A stretch of 64,000 nucleotides of DNA from Gemmatimonadaceae bacterium (GTDB lineage Bacteria > Gemmatimonadota > Gemmatimonadetes > Gemmatimonadales > Gemmatimonadaceae), in assembly GCA_013816855.1 (NCBI GenBank), contig JACDDT010000001.1:23965-87964 (forward strand), given 5' to 3'. Shown piece by piece: positions 1 to 7,674 of this stretch; position 1 is the stretch's first letter; each line of letters opens with the position of its first letter. A program made the translations under genes and the position numbers. Under the pieces are notes generated by a model. The model was not told the origin of the DNA. It did not search any database and was given only the letters and a program-made list of their open reading frames with translations.

Positions 1-59
1 GCAGTCGCAGGATTGCGAGCGTGTTATTCAACGGTTTCACGATGGAGATTTTCAAATGA
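1..59 (+). CDS. C-terminal tail of an upstream gene, possibly ATP synthase subunit a
   Basis: The third frame is open from the window edge to a TGA at 57-59 that overlaps the atpE start codon in an ATGA arrangement. Genes before atpE in F-type ATPase operons are usually atpB, and the overlap style matches the rest of the window. The short tail (ending MEIFK) does not carry a diagnostic motif, so the identity rests on position only. Confidence 0.3.
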   Translation, partial: SRRIASVLFNGFTMEIFK

Positions 60-331
60 CGATTCTTCCGCTTTTGCAGGCTGCAGGAAACTTCTCGCGC
101 GAGTACACGGGCGCGTGGGGAATGCTCGGAGCCGGGATCGGCGCCGGACTGGCGACGATCGGAGCCGGCATCGGCATCGGCCGTCTCGCCGGCCAGGCGA
201 TGGACGGAATGGCGCGCCAGCCCGAGATGGCTGCACGCATTCAGACGGGCGCGATCATTTTCGCCGCGCTCATCGAAGGTGTCGCACTGTTCGCAGTCGT
301 TATCGCGTTCCTGATTCAGGGAAAGTTCTAA
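56..331 (+). CDS. atpE: F-type ATP synthase subunit c
   Basis: This 91-residue protein is the proteolipid that forms the rotating c-ring of the membrane F0 sector. It has two hydrophobic helices joined by a polar loop with the conserved R-Q-P (residues 54-56). The glycine-rich first helix runs GAGIGAGLATIGAGIGIG (residues 25-42). The ion-carrying acid is Glu74 in ALIEGVALF. Glu74 is followed by Gly-Val, and the first helix has no Gln at the place where Na+-type rings carry one, so a proton-driven ring is likely. The start ATG has a GGAG 8 nt upstream and overlaps the stop of the preceding frame. A strong hairpin follows the gene. Confidence 0.96.
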   Translation: MTILPLLQAAGNFSREYTGAWGMLGAGIGAGLATIGAGIGIGRLAGQAMDGMARQPEMAARIQTGAIIFAALIEGVALFAVVIAFLIQGKF

Positions 332-352
332 GCTCCACCGAATGACGGGTGA

Positions 353-373
353 GGCCGCGCTCCAAGCGCGGCC
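353..373 (+). promoter_or_regulatory. Perfect 9-bp hairpin between atpE and atpF
   Basis: GGCCGCGCT (353-361) and AGCGCGGCC (365-373) pair perfectly around a 3-nt loop. There is no U-tract, so it is not a simple terminator. It lies 21 nt after the atpE stop, where an mRNA-protecting or read-through-limiting stem could help make more c subunit than b subunit. That role is inferred. Confidence 0.6.
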
Positions 374-405
374 GACCCCGGAGTCTTACAATCAATCCGA
401 CCGCA

Positions 406-1008
406 ATGCACAACCTGATTCTTCTCCTCCAATCTGTTCCTGAAGAAGCGACGCCGAAGGCGAATCTCCTTTCGCCCAACGGTGGTCTGATGTTCTGGAC
501 CCTCATCGTCTTCCTCATTCTTTTTTTCGTTCTCGGAAAGTTTGTCTTCCCGAAAATCACCGCCGCCGTCGAGGCGCGTGAAAAGGCGCTCGAGGACGCG
601 ATCGAGGGTGCGAAGCGCGACCGCGAGGAAGCGGCGAAGTATCTCGATGAGCAGCGCGCCGCAATCGAAACCGCGCGCAACGATGCGCAGAAAATTCTCG
701 CCGAAGGCAGATCGACTGGCGAGAAGCTCCGCACCGAGATGATGGAAGAGACTCGCGTGCAGCAGCAGGACATGCTCGACCGTGCCCGCCGCGAGATCGA
801 AGCGGAGCGCAACCGCGCCATCGCGGAGATGAGACGCGAGGCGGTCGATCTCGCAATTGCAGGCGCATCGCGCGTGATCGAGAAAAATCTCGACCAGAAG
901 TCGAACCGCGACATCGTCGAGAAGTTTCTCTCTTCGATTCCAACCGCAGGCGCAGTGGGCGAAGCGAAGAAGAGCGAGGCTGATTCCTCGCCGTACGCGG
1001 ACGCCTGA
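406..1008 (+). CDS. atpF: F-type ATP synthase subunit b
   Basis: Subunit b is the peripheral stalk that ties F1 to F0. The protein has one N-terminal membrane helix (about residues 27-48, MFWTLIVFLILFFVLG). A long charged coiled coil with many Glu, Arg and Lys residues follows to about residue 160. The ATG at 406 gives 200 residues, which is somewhat longer than the usual b subunit. A GTG at 349 would add 19 basic residues and would start at the edge of the intergenic hairpin, so I prefer 406. No good Shine-Dalgarno precedes either start; a GGAG at 380-383 is too distant. The stop overlaps atpH as TGATG. Confidence 0.93.
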   Translation: MHNLILLLQSVPEEATPKANLLSPNGGLMFWTLIVFLILFFVLGKFVFPKITAAVEAREKALEDAIEGAKRDREEAAKYLDEQRAAIETARNDAQKILAEGRSTGEKLRTEMMEETRVQQQDMLDRARREIEAERNRAIAEMRREAVDLAIAGASRVIEKNLDQKSNRDIVEKFLSSIPTAGAVGEAKKSEADSSPYADA

Positions 1009-1556
1009 TGCGCGATTCCACAATCGCACGGAATTACGCCGAAACGCTCATCTCGCTCGCCGACAAGGCGGGGGATCGTGAGGGCTGGGGCAAAACGGTG
1101 CAGGGCATCGCGGACGCGATCCAGAGCGACATCAAGCTCCGCCAATTTCTGGAATCGCCGCGCATCTCGGAGACGGAGAAATCGGCCGTGCTCGGGAAAG
1201 CGTTCGGCGACAAGGTGCCAGCCATATTTTTGCGCTTTCTCCAGATCCTGGTGACGAAGCGGAGGCAGATGCTCATTCCAGAGATCGCGATCGAGTACAA
1301 CGACATTCTCGATCAGTCGGAATCCCGCGTCCACGCCAACGTCACCGTGGCGCAGCCGCCGATGGACGGCGACGAGAAGAGCATCGGTGATCAGCTCAGC
1401 CGCGTGCTCGGCAAGCGGGTGATTCCGCACTTCAGTGTGAACCCGGCGATTCTTGGCGGGATCATCGTGAAGGTTGGAGATACGGTCATGGATGGATCGC
1501 TGCGCCGACGGTTGCACCGGCTGCGGTGGCAGATCACGAGGCGGGTTTCGGAGTAA
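1008..1556 (+). CDS. atpH: F-type ATP synthase subunit delta
   Basis: The delta subunit caps F1 and joins it to the b-subunit stalk. The 182-residue length is typical. The N-terminal helical domain begins with ARNYAETLISLA, and the C-terminal family signature GGIIVKVGDTVMDGSL is present near residue 150. It starts inside the atpF stop (TGATG). No alpha, gamma, beta or epsilon gene follows. A terminator lies about 100 nt downstream, so the F1 core genes must be elsewhere in the genome. Confidence 0.95.
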   Translation: MRDSTIARNYAETLISLADKAGDREGWGKTVQGIADAIQSDIKLRQFLESPRISETEKSAVLGKAFGDKVPAIFLRFLQILVTKRRQMLIPEIAIEYNDILDQSESRVHANVTVAQPPMDGDEKSIGDQLSRVLGKRVIPHFSVNPAILGGIIVKVGDTVMDGSLRRRLHRLRWQITRRVSE

Positions 1557-1651
1557 GGGGAGATCTTTAACTACCACTGAAGAAAAGCCGGCCTGGGGCT
1601 GTGGGCGGAGCGGCTTGTGGCTGCGGGCCTCGAATTGAAGAGTCGAATTAT

Positions 1652-1677
1652 AGAACCCGGGAACGGGTTCTTTTTTT
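1652..1677 (+). terminator. Rho-independent terminator after the ATP synthase genes
   Basis: AGAACCC (1652-1658) pairs with GGGTTCT (1665-1671) around a 6-nt loop, followed directly by a run of T (1671-1677). It ends the atpE-F-H transcript. Confidence 0.85.
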
Positions 1678-1763
1678 GTGCTTAACCGGCGCTAAAGGGT
1701 TGGCGCTTCGCCCCGGCAGGGCTACCATCCCCTGGCCGAATTCATAAGTTTTCTAACAACACT

Positions 1764-1786
1764 CGGAGCGGTCCGTCCCCGCTCCG
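1764..1786 (+). promoter_or_regulatory. Hairpin in the 5' leader of the M16 peptidase pair
   Basis: CGGAGCGG (1764-1771) pairs perfectly with CCGCTCCG (1779-1786). The stem ends 22 nt before the start codon and just upstream of the GGAGG ribosome site at about 1800, so it may shape leader structure. There is no T-run after it. Confidence 0.4.
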
Positions 1787-1808
1787 GCACCACTATTCCG
1801 GAGGTTCT

Positions 1809-3215
1809 ATGAGACTACGATCTCTCGCGGTCTCTCTTTCGTTCCTCGCCGCCGCGAATGTGCACGCTCAGGGGCGTGCGATTCAGCCGAAGGCGACCGG
1901 TGAAGTCCGCATCGATTATACAGAGGAAACTCTGCCGAACGGACTTCACGTCATCTACCACGTCGACCGCACCACTCCGGTGGCGGCAGTACTCCTATGG
2001 TATAACGTAGGTTCGAAGGTCGAGGCTCCGGGCAAGACCGGCTTCGCGCACCTATTCGAGCACATGATGTTCCAGGGATCTAAAAACGTTTCCAAAACCG
2101 GCCACTTCTCACTGCTTGAAGCTGCAGGCGGGCGCGGCGGAAGCGACATCAACGGAACGACGAGCAACGATCGCACGAACTATTTCGAGCAGCTTCCGTC
2201 GAACCAGGTCGAGCTTGCGCTTTGGCTCGAGGCGGATCGCATGGGTACACTCACTGAGACGCTGACGCAGGAGAAGCTCGACAACCAGCGCGAGGTGGTG
2301 AAGAACGAGCGCCGCCAGAGTCTCGACAACCAGCCTTACGGAACGCGCTTCGAGAGACTCGAAGAAGCGCTGTATCCGGCAGGCCATCCGTATCATCACG
2401 ACGTGATCGGCTCGATGGCCGATCTGTCCGCGGCAACGCGCGAAGACGTGACGGGCTTCTTCAAGACTTACTACGCGCCGAACAATGCAGTGCTGGTTGT
2501 CGCAGGGGACATCGACGTTCCACAGGTCAAGTCTCTGGTCAGAAAATATTTTGCGCCGATTCCTCGCGGACCCGCAGTTCCCGGGCTCGCGAACATGACC
2601 CTTCCGCCGATCGTCGGCGTCGAGCATCGCGAAGTCGTGAACGACTCCCTCGCCGTTGCTCCGGCCATTTACATCGGCTTTCGCGTTCCAGCTGCCACCG
2701 ACGCTCGCGCGGCGCAGGTTTCGCTGCTGGGCGACGTAATCGGTAGTGGAAAATCTTCACGTTTGTACGAAGCGCTCGTGCGCACGCAGAAAGCGACGCA
2801 GGCATTCTCATTCAATTGGGGAATGTCCACCGGGGCCGACATGCTCATCCTCGGCGCAGTGGGAGCGCCCGGGAGCAGCGCAGATTCTCTCGAGAAGGCG
2901 CTTATGACCCAGCTCGCGTCGATGAATGGAAACTTCACGCAAGCCGAGCTCGATCGCGCGAAGGCCGCCGAGCGCTTTGCGTTTGTGAACGGCCTCCAGA
3001 CGACAGGCGGATTCGGCGGTCAAGCCGATCGTCTCGCTGAAGGATGGACGTTTTTCCACGACCCGAACCACGTCAACAAATACTTGCCGGAGATCAACGC
3101 GGTCACGCTCGCCCAGCTCAACGCGCTGGCGCGGGAGCGGCTGGTGCCAGTCAATCGCGCCACGATCGTGTTCGTGCCGGCGCGGAAATCTCCGTCAGCT
3201 CCGAGGACGAAATAG
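1809..3215 (+). CDS. Secreted M16 zinc peptidase, catalytic subunit
   Basis: An insulinase/pitrilysin-family (M16) peptidase of 468 residues that probably acts in the periplasm. A signal peptide ends near residue 20 (ANVHAQ). The inverted zinc motif HLFEH is at residues 81-85 and the third metal ligand is probably Glu162 in REVVKNE, 77 residues later, as expected for the family. The second-half domain lacks the Arg...Tyr substrate-binding pair typical of M16. A GGAGG Shine-Dalgarno precedes the ATG. The next gene starts inside its stop codon (TAGTG) and carries the complementary features, so the two probably form a heterodimer. Confidence 0.93.
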   Translation: MRLRSLAVSLSFLAAANVHAQGRAIQPKATGEVRIDYTEETLPNGLHVIYHVDRTTPVAAVLLWYNVGSKVEAPGKTGFAHLFEHMMFQGSKNVSKTGHFSLLEAAGGRGGSDINGTTSNDRTNYFEQLPSNQVELALWLEADRMGTLTETLTQEKLDNQREVVKNERRQSLDNQPYGTRFERLEEALYPAGHPYHHDVIGSMADLSAATREDVTGFFKTYYAPNNAVLVVAGDIDVPQVKSLVRKYFAPIPRGPAVPGLANMTLPPIVGVEHREVVNDSLAVAPAIYIGFRVPAATDARAAQVSLLGDVIGSGKSSRLYEALVRTQKATQAFSFNWGMSTGADMLILGAVGAPGSSADSLEKALMTQLASMNGNFTQAELDRAKAAERFAFVNGLQTTGGFGGQADRLAEGWTFFHDPNHVNKYLPEINAVTLAQLNALARERLVPVNRATIVFVPARKSPSAPRTK

Positions 3216-4642
3216 TGAAGACGATCAATAGAATCATTGTTGCCGCGGGGATTATTGCGCCGCTGGCCGCGGGCGCGCAGATGCAGCAACCGCCCGGCCC
3301 CGGTCCGCTTCGTCCATACGTATTCCCGAAGATCGAGGAATTCCAGCTCCCCAACGGAGTGAAGGTCGTGTTGGTGGAGAAGCACACACTTCCCATCATC
3401 GCGAGCAGAATCATTCTCGACGCAGGCTCGCTACGAGAGCCAGCTGCGAAGTCGGGACTCGCGAATGTGACTGCGTCACTCCTCTCCGAGGGAACCGCGA
3501 CGCTCACTGGCAGTGAGATCGCGCGCCGCATGGACAATCTCGGCGCGCAGTTCGGCACGAGTGGCGGGTTCAGCGCGGCGTTCGTGGATCTCACCGCGCT
3601 CAAGAATGTTTATGGTGACGCGCTCGCCATTGCGGCGAAAACAATCATCGAGCCGAGCTTTCCGGAGAATGAGTTTAATCGCGCCAAGAACGAAGCGATC
3701 GCAGGTTACGAGCAGAGCCACTCTCGCACTGCGGGACTCGCGGGCGACGCATTCTTCGCCGCGGCGTTCGACTCCACGGCACCGTTTTCGAGAAGCCCGA
3801 GCGGAACCCGTGTCTCTCTTACTGGTCTCACCCGAAACGACGTCGTGAATTGGGCGAGGACGATGTACTCTCCAGCGACCACGACGGTGCTGATGGTGGG
3901 TGACATCACGGCTCCTGAAGCACGCGCGGCGCTTACGCGCGCGTTCGGCGGGTGGAACGTGCCTAGTCCGAATCTTGGACCGGTGGCGAATCCGGTTAAT
4001 CAGGCGAAGGGAGTTCGCTTCGTGCTGGTGGATCGTCCCGCTTCAGTTCAGTCAACCGTGATCATCGGACGCGGAGGATTCGACGCCACGGACCCGGAAT
4101 ACATTCCCCTTCTCGCAGTGAACCACGTTCTTGGCGGAGCGGTGAGCTCCCGTCTCAACACGAATCTGCGCGAGAAGCACGCCTTCACGTACGGCGCGTT
4201 CAGCAGTTTCAATTATCGCCGCGGCGGCGGCGCATTCAGTCTCTCGACGGAAGTTCGAACGAATGCAACCGATTCGGCAATTGTCGAGGCGCTGAATGAG
4301 TATCGCCGGATTGTGAATGAGCCTGTTCCCCAGCAGGAGCTGAAGGGCTACGTGAACAATCTCGTGTCGGGATTCCCGAACGCCGTGCAAACTGTCCAGG
4401 GACTTCAGAACCGGCTGCAGAACCTCATCCTTTGGGGACTGCCGATCGACTTCTACGCGACTTATCGCGAGCGCTTGGCAGCGGTGACGCCTAGTGATGT
4501 AACAAGGGCGGCGGCAAAGCTGGATCCGAACGATGTAATCGTTGCGGTTGCCGGGGATCTGTCGAAGATCGAGGCGCCGATTCGTGCTCTGAAGCTCGGC
4601 TCGGTGGAAGTTTGGGATCCGTCCGGCAAGCGAGTGCGATAG
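3215..4642 (+). CDS. Secreted M16-family partner subunit without zinc motif
   Basis: A 475-residue M16-fold protein. The GTG at 3215 overlaps the upstream stop by one base, has GAGG 8 nt upstream, and opens a signal peptide ending near PLAAGAQ. The position where HxxEH should lie reads NVTASLLSEGT, so it cannot bind catalytic zinc. Its C-terminal half has REKHAFTYG, which supplies the Arg and Tyr that hold substrate in M16 enzymes. Bacterial two-gene M16B enzymes with this division of labour are known, so I infer a heterodimer with the preceding gene. A longer upstream start would sit antisense-free but inside the previous gene and would lose the signal peptide. Confidence 0.9.
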   Translation: MKTINRIIVAAGIIAPLAAGAQMQQPPGPGPLRPYVFPKIEEFQLPNGVKVVLVEKHTLPIIASRIILDAGSLREPAAKSGLANVTASLLSEGTATLTGSEIARRMDNLGAQFGTSGGFSAAFVDLTALKNVYGDALAIAAKTIIEPSFPENEFNRAKNEAIAGYEQSHSRTAGLAGDAFFAAAFDSTAPFSRSPSGTRVSLTGLTRNDVVNWARTMYSPATTTVLMVGDITAPEARAALTRAFGGWNVPSPNLGPVANPVNQAKGVRFVLVDRPASVQSTVIIGRGGFDATDPEYIPLLAVNHVLGGAVSSRLNTNLREKHAFTYGAFSSFNYRRGGGAFSLSTEVRTNATDSAIVEALNEYRRIVNEPVPQQELKGYVNNLVSGFPNAVQTVQGLQNRLQNLILWGLPIDFYATYRERLAAVTPSDVTRAAAKLDPNDVIVAVAGDLSKIEAPIRALKLGSVEVWDPSGKRVR

Positions 4643-4809
4643 ATCGCCCGATCCTTTTTGGTTTCCCCGCTACGACTTGAGCCGCTAGGTCAGCGTTACC
4701 TCGATGGAAACGCCTCGGAAACGACTAGGAAACGGGGGTCATCTAGAATACTCGACAAATAGAGTGACTGCCCGGCTTCCCTGAACGGTCGGACACGAGC
4801 TCGAAAAGG

Positions 4810-4840
4810 CCGGAGCGCGAAAGCGCTCCGGTCTTTTTTT
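4810..4840. terminator. Bidirectional terminator between convergent genes
   Basis: CCGGAGCGC (4810-4818) and GCGCTCCGG (4823-4831) close a GAAA tetraloop and are followed by TCTTTTTTT. On the minus strand the same stem is followed by CCTTTT. It therefore serves both the M16 pair and the Excalibur gene, whose stop codon lies inside the T-run. Confidence 0.9.
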
Positions 4841-5285
4841 ATTTCTTCGCGCCGTTCGGAAGACTCTCGCACGCGATGCCGTCTTTATCGCCGTCCAGCA
4901 CGTTGGTGTCGTGACCGACGCCGCCAGCCTTGTCGAAGAAGCGCTGCGCCTCGGGCTGTGTGGTGAAATCCGCGCAATTGTATTCGTCGGTGTGCTTGGC
5001 GCCCGCGGTTCCTTCCGGGACGACATTGCCGTTCTTGTCGCGCATCACGCGGGTGAGGATCTGTCCGAGCGAGTCGCGGCGAATGTTGCCGTTCTTATCG
5101 CGAAGGATTTTCGCCTCGGAGGGCGGAGTTCCCTTTAGGATCTTGCCGGCATCCCAATCGTTGTTGCTGAGCTCGAGCCCGAACGCGGCGGCGAGAAGTG
5201 CGAGCAGGCCGCCGAGAAGCGGCTTGAGAATTCTTTTCGTTCCCGGCGACGCATTCGCGACCGGTTTGAACTTGGGTAGAGCCAT
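4839..5285 (-). CDS. Membrane-anchored Excalibur calcium-binding domain protein
   Basis: This 148-residue protein has a basic N-terminus, one membrane helix (about residues 20-40, LKPLLGGLLALLAAAFGLEL) and a C-terminal Excalibur domain. The domain runs YNCADFTTQPEAQRFF followed by DGDKDGIACE, which is the calcium-binding DxDxDG loop with the paired cysteines. In between are two DKNGN repeats. Its substrate is unknown; Excalibur domains occur on extracellular proteins and nucleases. It starts 3 nt after the stop of a tiny membrane-peptide gene, suggesting co-expression. Confidence 0.85.
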   Translation of the reverse strand: MALPKFKPVANASPGTKRILKPLLGGLLALLAAAFGLELSNNDWDAGKILKGTPPSEAKILRDKNGNIRRDSLGQILTRVMRDKNGNVVPEGTAGAKHTDEYNCADFTTQPEAQRFFDKAGGVGHDTNVLDGDKDGIACESLPNGAKK

Positions 5286-5288
5286 AGG

Positions 5289-5381
5289 TCACATCGCGGA
5301 GTAGAGGAGATATGCAACGATTAGCGCGAGCACTACGATTACAACCAGCCGAACGTTCTTGCTGTCCCGGGGATTTGCCAT
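5289..5381 (-). CDS. 30-residue single-pass membrane peptide
   Basis: A short frame starts with ATG at 5381 and ends with TGA at 5289. It reads MANPRDSKNVR, then a hydrophobic helix LVVIVVLALIVAYLLY, then SAM. It has the basic-then-hydrophobic layout of small membrane proteins. It lies 3 nt before the Excalibur-domain gene, and GGA sits 5 nt before its ATG. I know no named family for it. The coding call rests on layout and coupling only. Confidence 0.6.
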   Translation of the reverse strand: MANPRDSKNVRLVVIVVLALIVAYLLYSAM

Positions 5382-5400
5382 GTGATCCGTCGTTGAGGTG

Positions 5401-7203
5401 TTACCGCTGTTTCCTGTCGCCTTTGCTCGTCTTCCGGTCGGAGATTAGGATGCTGACCACCATGTAGAGGCCGATCGCAGCCGCCACGGTGAAGCCGATG
5501 GTGCCGAGCTGTCTCTGATACTGCAGCAGAAGTCCGCTCGCCACCAGCAGGCCTCCCAGCACGAGGCCGGTAAAGATGCGGTTCGCGATCTTCTCCATCC
5601 CTTTCATGACCGGACCCAGAGCCGGCACGTCCACGCGGACGGCGAAATCGTCTGACGCCATCTTCTGGGTCATAATGTCGAGACGGTGAGGCAGCGCTCT
5701 TACAAGATCGACCGTCTCAGTCGCAATCTGAAACAAGCGCTGCGGCGAGAGATCCCGGCGCGCGCGCTTCGTCGCGATTTCCGAAGTGTATTCTCTGATC
5801 GCCTGGGTCGGATTGAACTCCGGGTCAAGCGAGCGCGTGATCGCATCAAGATTGAAGAGCGCCTTCGCGAGAAGAGTCAACTCGGCGGGAAGCTTGAGCC
5901 CGTGATTGAACGCAATTGTGATGAGGCGGTAGAGAACCAGACCGGCCGAGGTGTCGCCGACCGTTTGATCGGTGTTCTCGGCGATGAGCGCGGCACTCTC
6001 GCGGACAAAAGCGGGCCGGTTGAAATCCTCGGTGACTTCTCCCATCTCGATGAGCGTCTCGGCGGCGGCGTCGCCGTTATGGTCGGCCATCGAGAGGAGA
6101 AGGCGGATGACCTTGTCCTTCATCTTGTCGCTGATGTGCGCAGTCATTCCGAAGTCGATGAGGGCGAGCTTCGGATCTTCCTTCGGCGGGGCGACGACGT
6201 CTTCTGCCTGCGCCTCCTTCTCGATCTTGGTGAGCGGCGTAACTGCTTCGCGCTCGGTTTCGCGGCGGTTCATCGCGACCGTTTCCGCCGGCGTCAGCGG
6301 ATTTTCCCTATCGGGAAGAACGACGAAGATGTTTCCCGGATGCGGGTCCGCGTGGAAATGACCGGTAGCCGTTATCTGGTGCAGGTACGCCTTCGCGAAT
6401 TCTTCGGCGAGGATGGAGTAGTCGTACTCGAGGCGGCTGATGGCGGGAATCTCGTCCACCTTGATGCCGCGAATCCGCTCGATGGTGAGAACCTTGTGCG
6501 TCGTGTACGCGTCGATCACGCGCGGAATTAGCAGGTGCGTGAACTCGACAAGGTCCTTTCGGAAGAGCGCGGCGTTCTTCGCCTCAGTGCGATAGTCGAG
6601 CTCATCTACGAGCGCTTTCTCCACCTGCTGCACCACGCCGATGAGATCGATCTTTGAGCCTGCGGCCGTGTGCGCCGAAAGAAATTTCGCCAGCTCGCGG
6701 AAGTACTCGATGTCTTCAGCGAGCTGTTCCTTGAGTCCCGGACGCTGAACCTTTACGACTACGCTGCGCCCGTCGCGCATCTGCGCGGCGTGCACCTGGC
6801 CTAGGCTGGCGCTGCCGAGCGGCTTCTCGTCGAAGCTCGCGAACAGCTTGCTCGTGCGCGCGTGCAGCTCTTCTTCTACGGTCTCCTCCACCTGCTCGAA
6901 GGGCATTTGGGGAACGTCGTCCTGGAGGTGCTCGAGCTCAGTGATGTAAGCGAGGGGGAGCAGATCGGGACGCGTGGAGAGGACCTGTCCGAGCTTGATA
7001 TATGCGGGCCCCAGCTCGACGAGACGCTCGCGAAACGCTTTTGCCTTGTCGTGTACCGAATCCCCGGCGCCGTCATCGTCTGACTTTGGCGCTCCCTTTA
7101 TTTCGAGCAGCCCCTGCTGCTTGGCGAAATCGAGCAGGCCATAGCGGGTGAAGAGGCCGATGGTGGCGGCCAGGCGCGGTAGATGCTTAGGGGATAGGAT
7201 CAT
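5401..7203 (-). CDS. ABC1/UbiB (AarF/COQ8) family atypical kinase
   Basis: A 600-residue UbiB-family protein, associated with quinone biosynthesis and membrane lipid handling. The family KxGQ motif is KLGQ at residues 70-73. The alanine-rich loop counterpart is GSASLGQ near 130-136. The ATP-binding lysine is Lys151 in VVVKVQRPG. HADPHPGN is the catalytic loop and LIDFGM the metal-binding DFG. Two hydrophobic helices close the C-terminus. The region between HADPHPGN and DFG carries an unusually long, charged insert of about 50 residues. In an organism with menaquinone-type genes its role may be quinone homeostasis rather than ubiquinone synthesis. Confidence 0.92.
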   Translation of the reverse strand: MILSPKHLPRLAATIGLFTRYGLLDFAKQQGLLEIKGAPKSDDDGAGDSVHDKAKAFRERLVELGPAYIKLGQVLSTRPDLLPLAYITELEHLQDDVPQMPFEQVEETVEEELHARTSKLFASFDEKPLGSASLGQVHAAQMRDGRSVVVKVQRPGLKEQLAEDIEYFRELAKFLSAHTAAGSKIDLIGVVQQVEKALVDELDYRTEAKNAALFRKDLVEFTHLLIPRVIDAYTTHKVLTIERIRGIKVDEIPAISRLEYDYSILAEEFAKAYLHQITATGHFHADPHPGNIFVVLPDRENPLTPAETVAMNRRETEREAVTPLTKIEKEAQAEDVVAPPKEDPKLALIDFGMTAHISDKMKDKVIRLLLSMADHNGDAAAETLIEMGEVTEDFNRPAFVRESAALIAENTDQTVGDTSAGLVLYRLITIAFNHGLKLPAELTLLAKALFNLDAITRSLDPEFNPTQAIREYTSEIATKRARRDLSPQRLFQIATETVDLVRALPHRLDIMTQKMASDDFAVRVDVPALGPVMKGMEKIANRIFTGLVLGGLLVASGLLLQYQRQLGTIGFTVAAAIGLYMVVSILISDRKTSKGDRKQR

Positions 7204-7272
7204 GAGGTGCGCGGGGGGCAGAAAGCATGCCCGATGCCTGCCCGTACGAGGCCTGATTGGGGATATTTATGA

Positions 7273-7674
7273 ATGGAAAAATCGGAAACAGGCGGCTCAC
7301 CCCGCGCTGGACGCGTCGAGGTGGCCGTAGTGAATAAGCCGTGGGGTTATGAGCGCATCTGGGCGCGCACCGACCGCTACGTCGGGAAGGTGTTGCACAT
7401 CAATGCGGGCGAAGAGCTTTCGCTGCAGTACCACAATACGAAGGATGAGACCGTGCACCTACTTACGGGTGAGATGGTCTATCGCGTGAAGCTTGGCGAA
7501 GAACTCGAGGATATGCATTTGAAAAAGGGCGAGTCGTTCCGCATCACACCGGGGACGGTCCATCAGATGACGGCCGTGACCGACTGCGATGTGCTTGAGG
7601 TATCCACACCCGAGATCGATGACGTGGTTCGGGTTAGCGACAAGTACGGCAGACAGGGGACAACAGCCCCATGA
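7273..7674 (+). CDS. Cupin protein, mannose-6-phosphate isomerase type II-like
   Basis: A 133-residue single-cupin protein resembling the isomerase half of type II phosphomannose isomerase/GDP-mannose pyrophosphorylase proteins. It begins with the family KPWGYE motif. The cupin metal ligands are visible as HNTKDETVH and a later TPGTVHQM. The start ATG at 7273 has GGGGAT about 11 nt upstream. Its end overlaps the next gene, a sugar nucleotidyltransferase, by four bases. The pair therefore looks like a split version of a bifunctional sugar-nucleotide enzyme. Substrate is not provable from sequence. Confidence 0.85.
   Translation: MEKSETGGSPRAGRVEVAVVNKPWGYERIWARTDRYVGKVLHINAGEELSLQYHNTKDETVHLLTGEMVYRVKLGEELEDMHLKKGESFRITPGTVHQMTAVTDCDVLEVSTPEIDDVVRVSDKYGRQGTTAP

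Noticed and set aside
300..1577. 425-residue minus-strand open frame over the ATP synthase genes
   Set aside because: Composition is Arg/Ser-rich shadow sequence, and atpF and atpH on the other strand are certain.
4643..4809. tRNA or small RNA in the gap after the M16 pair
   Set aside because: I could not form a cloverleaf or a conserved RNA; only the bidirectional terminator is supported.
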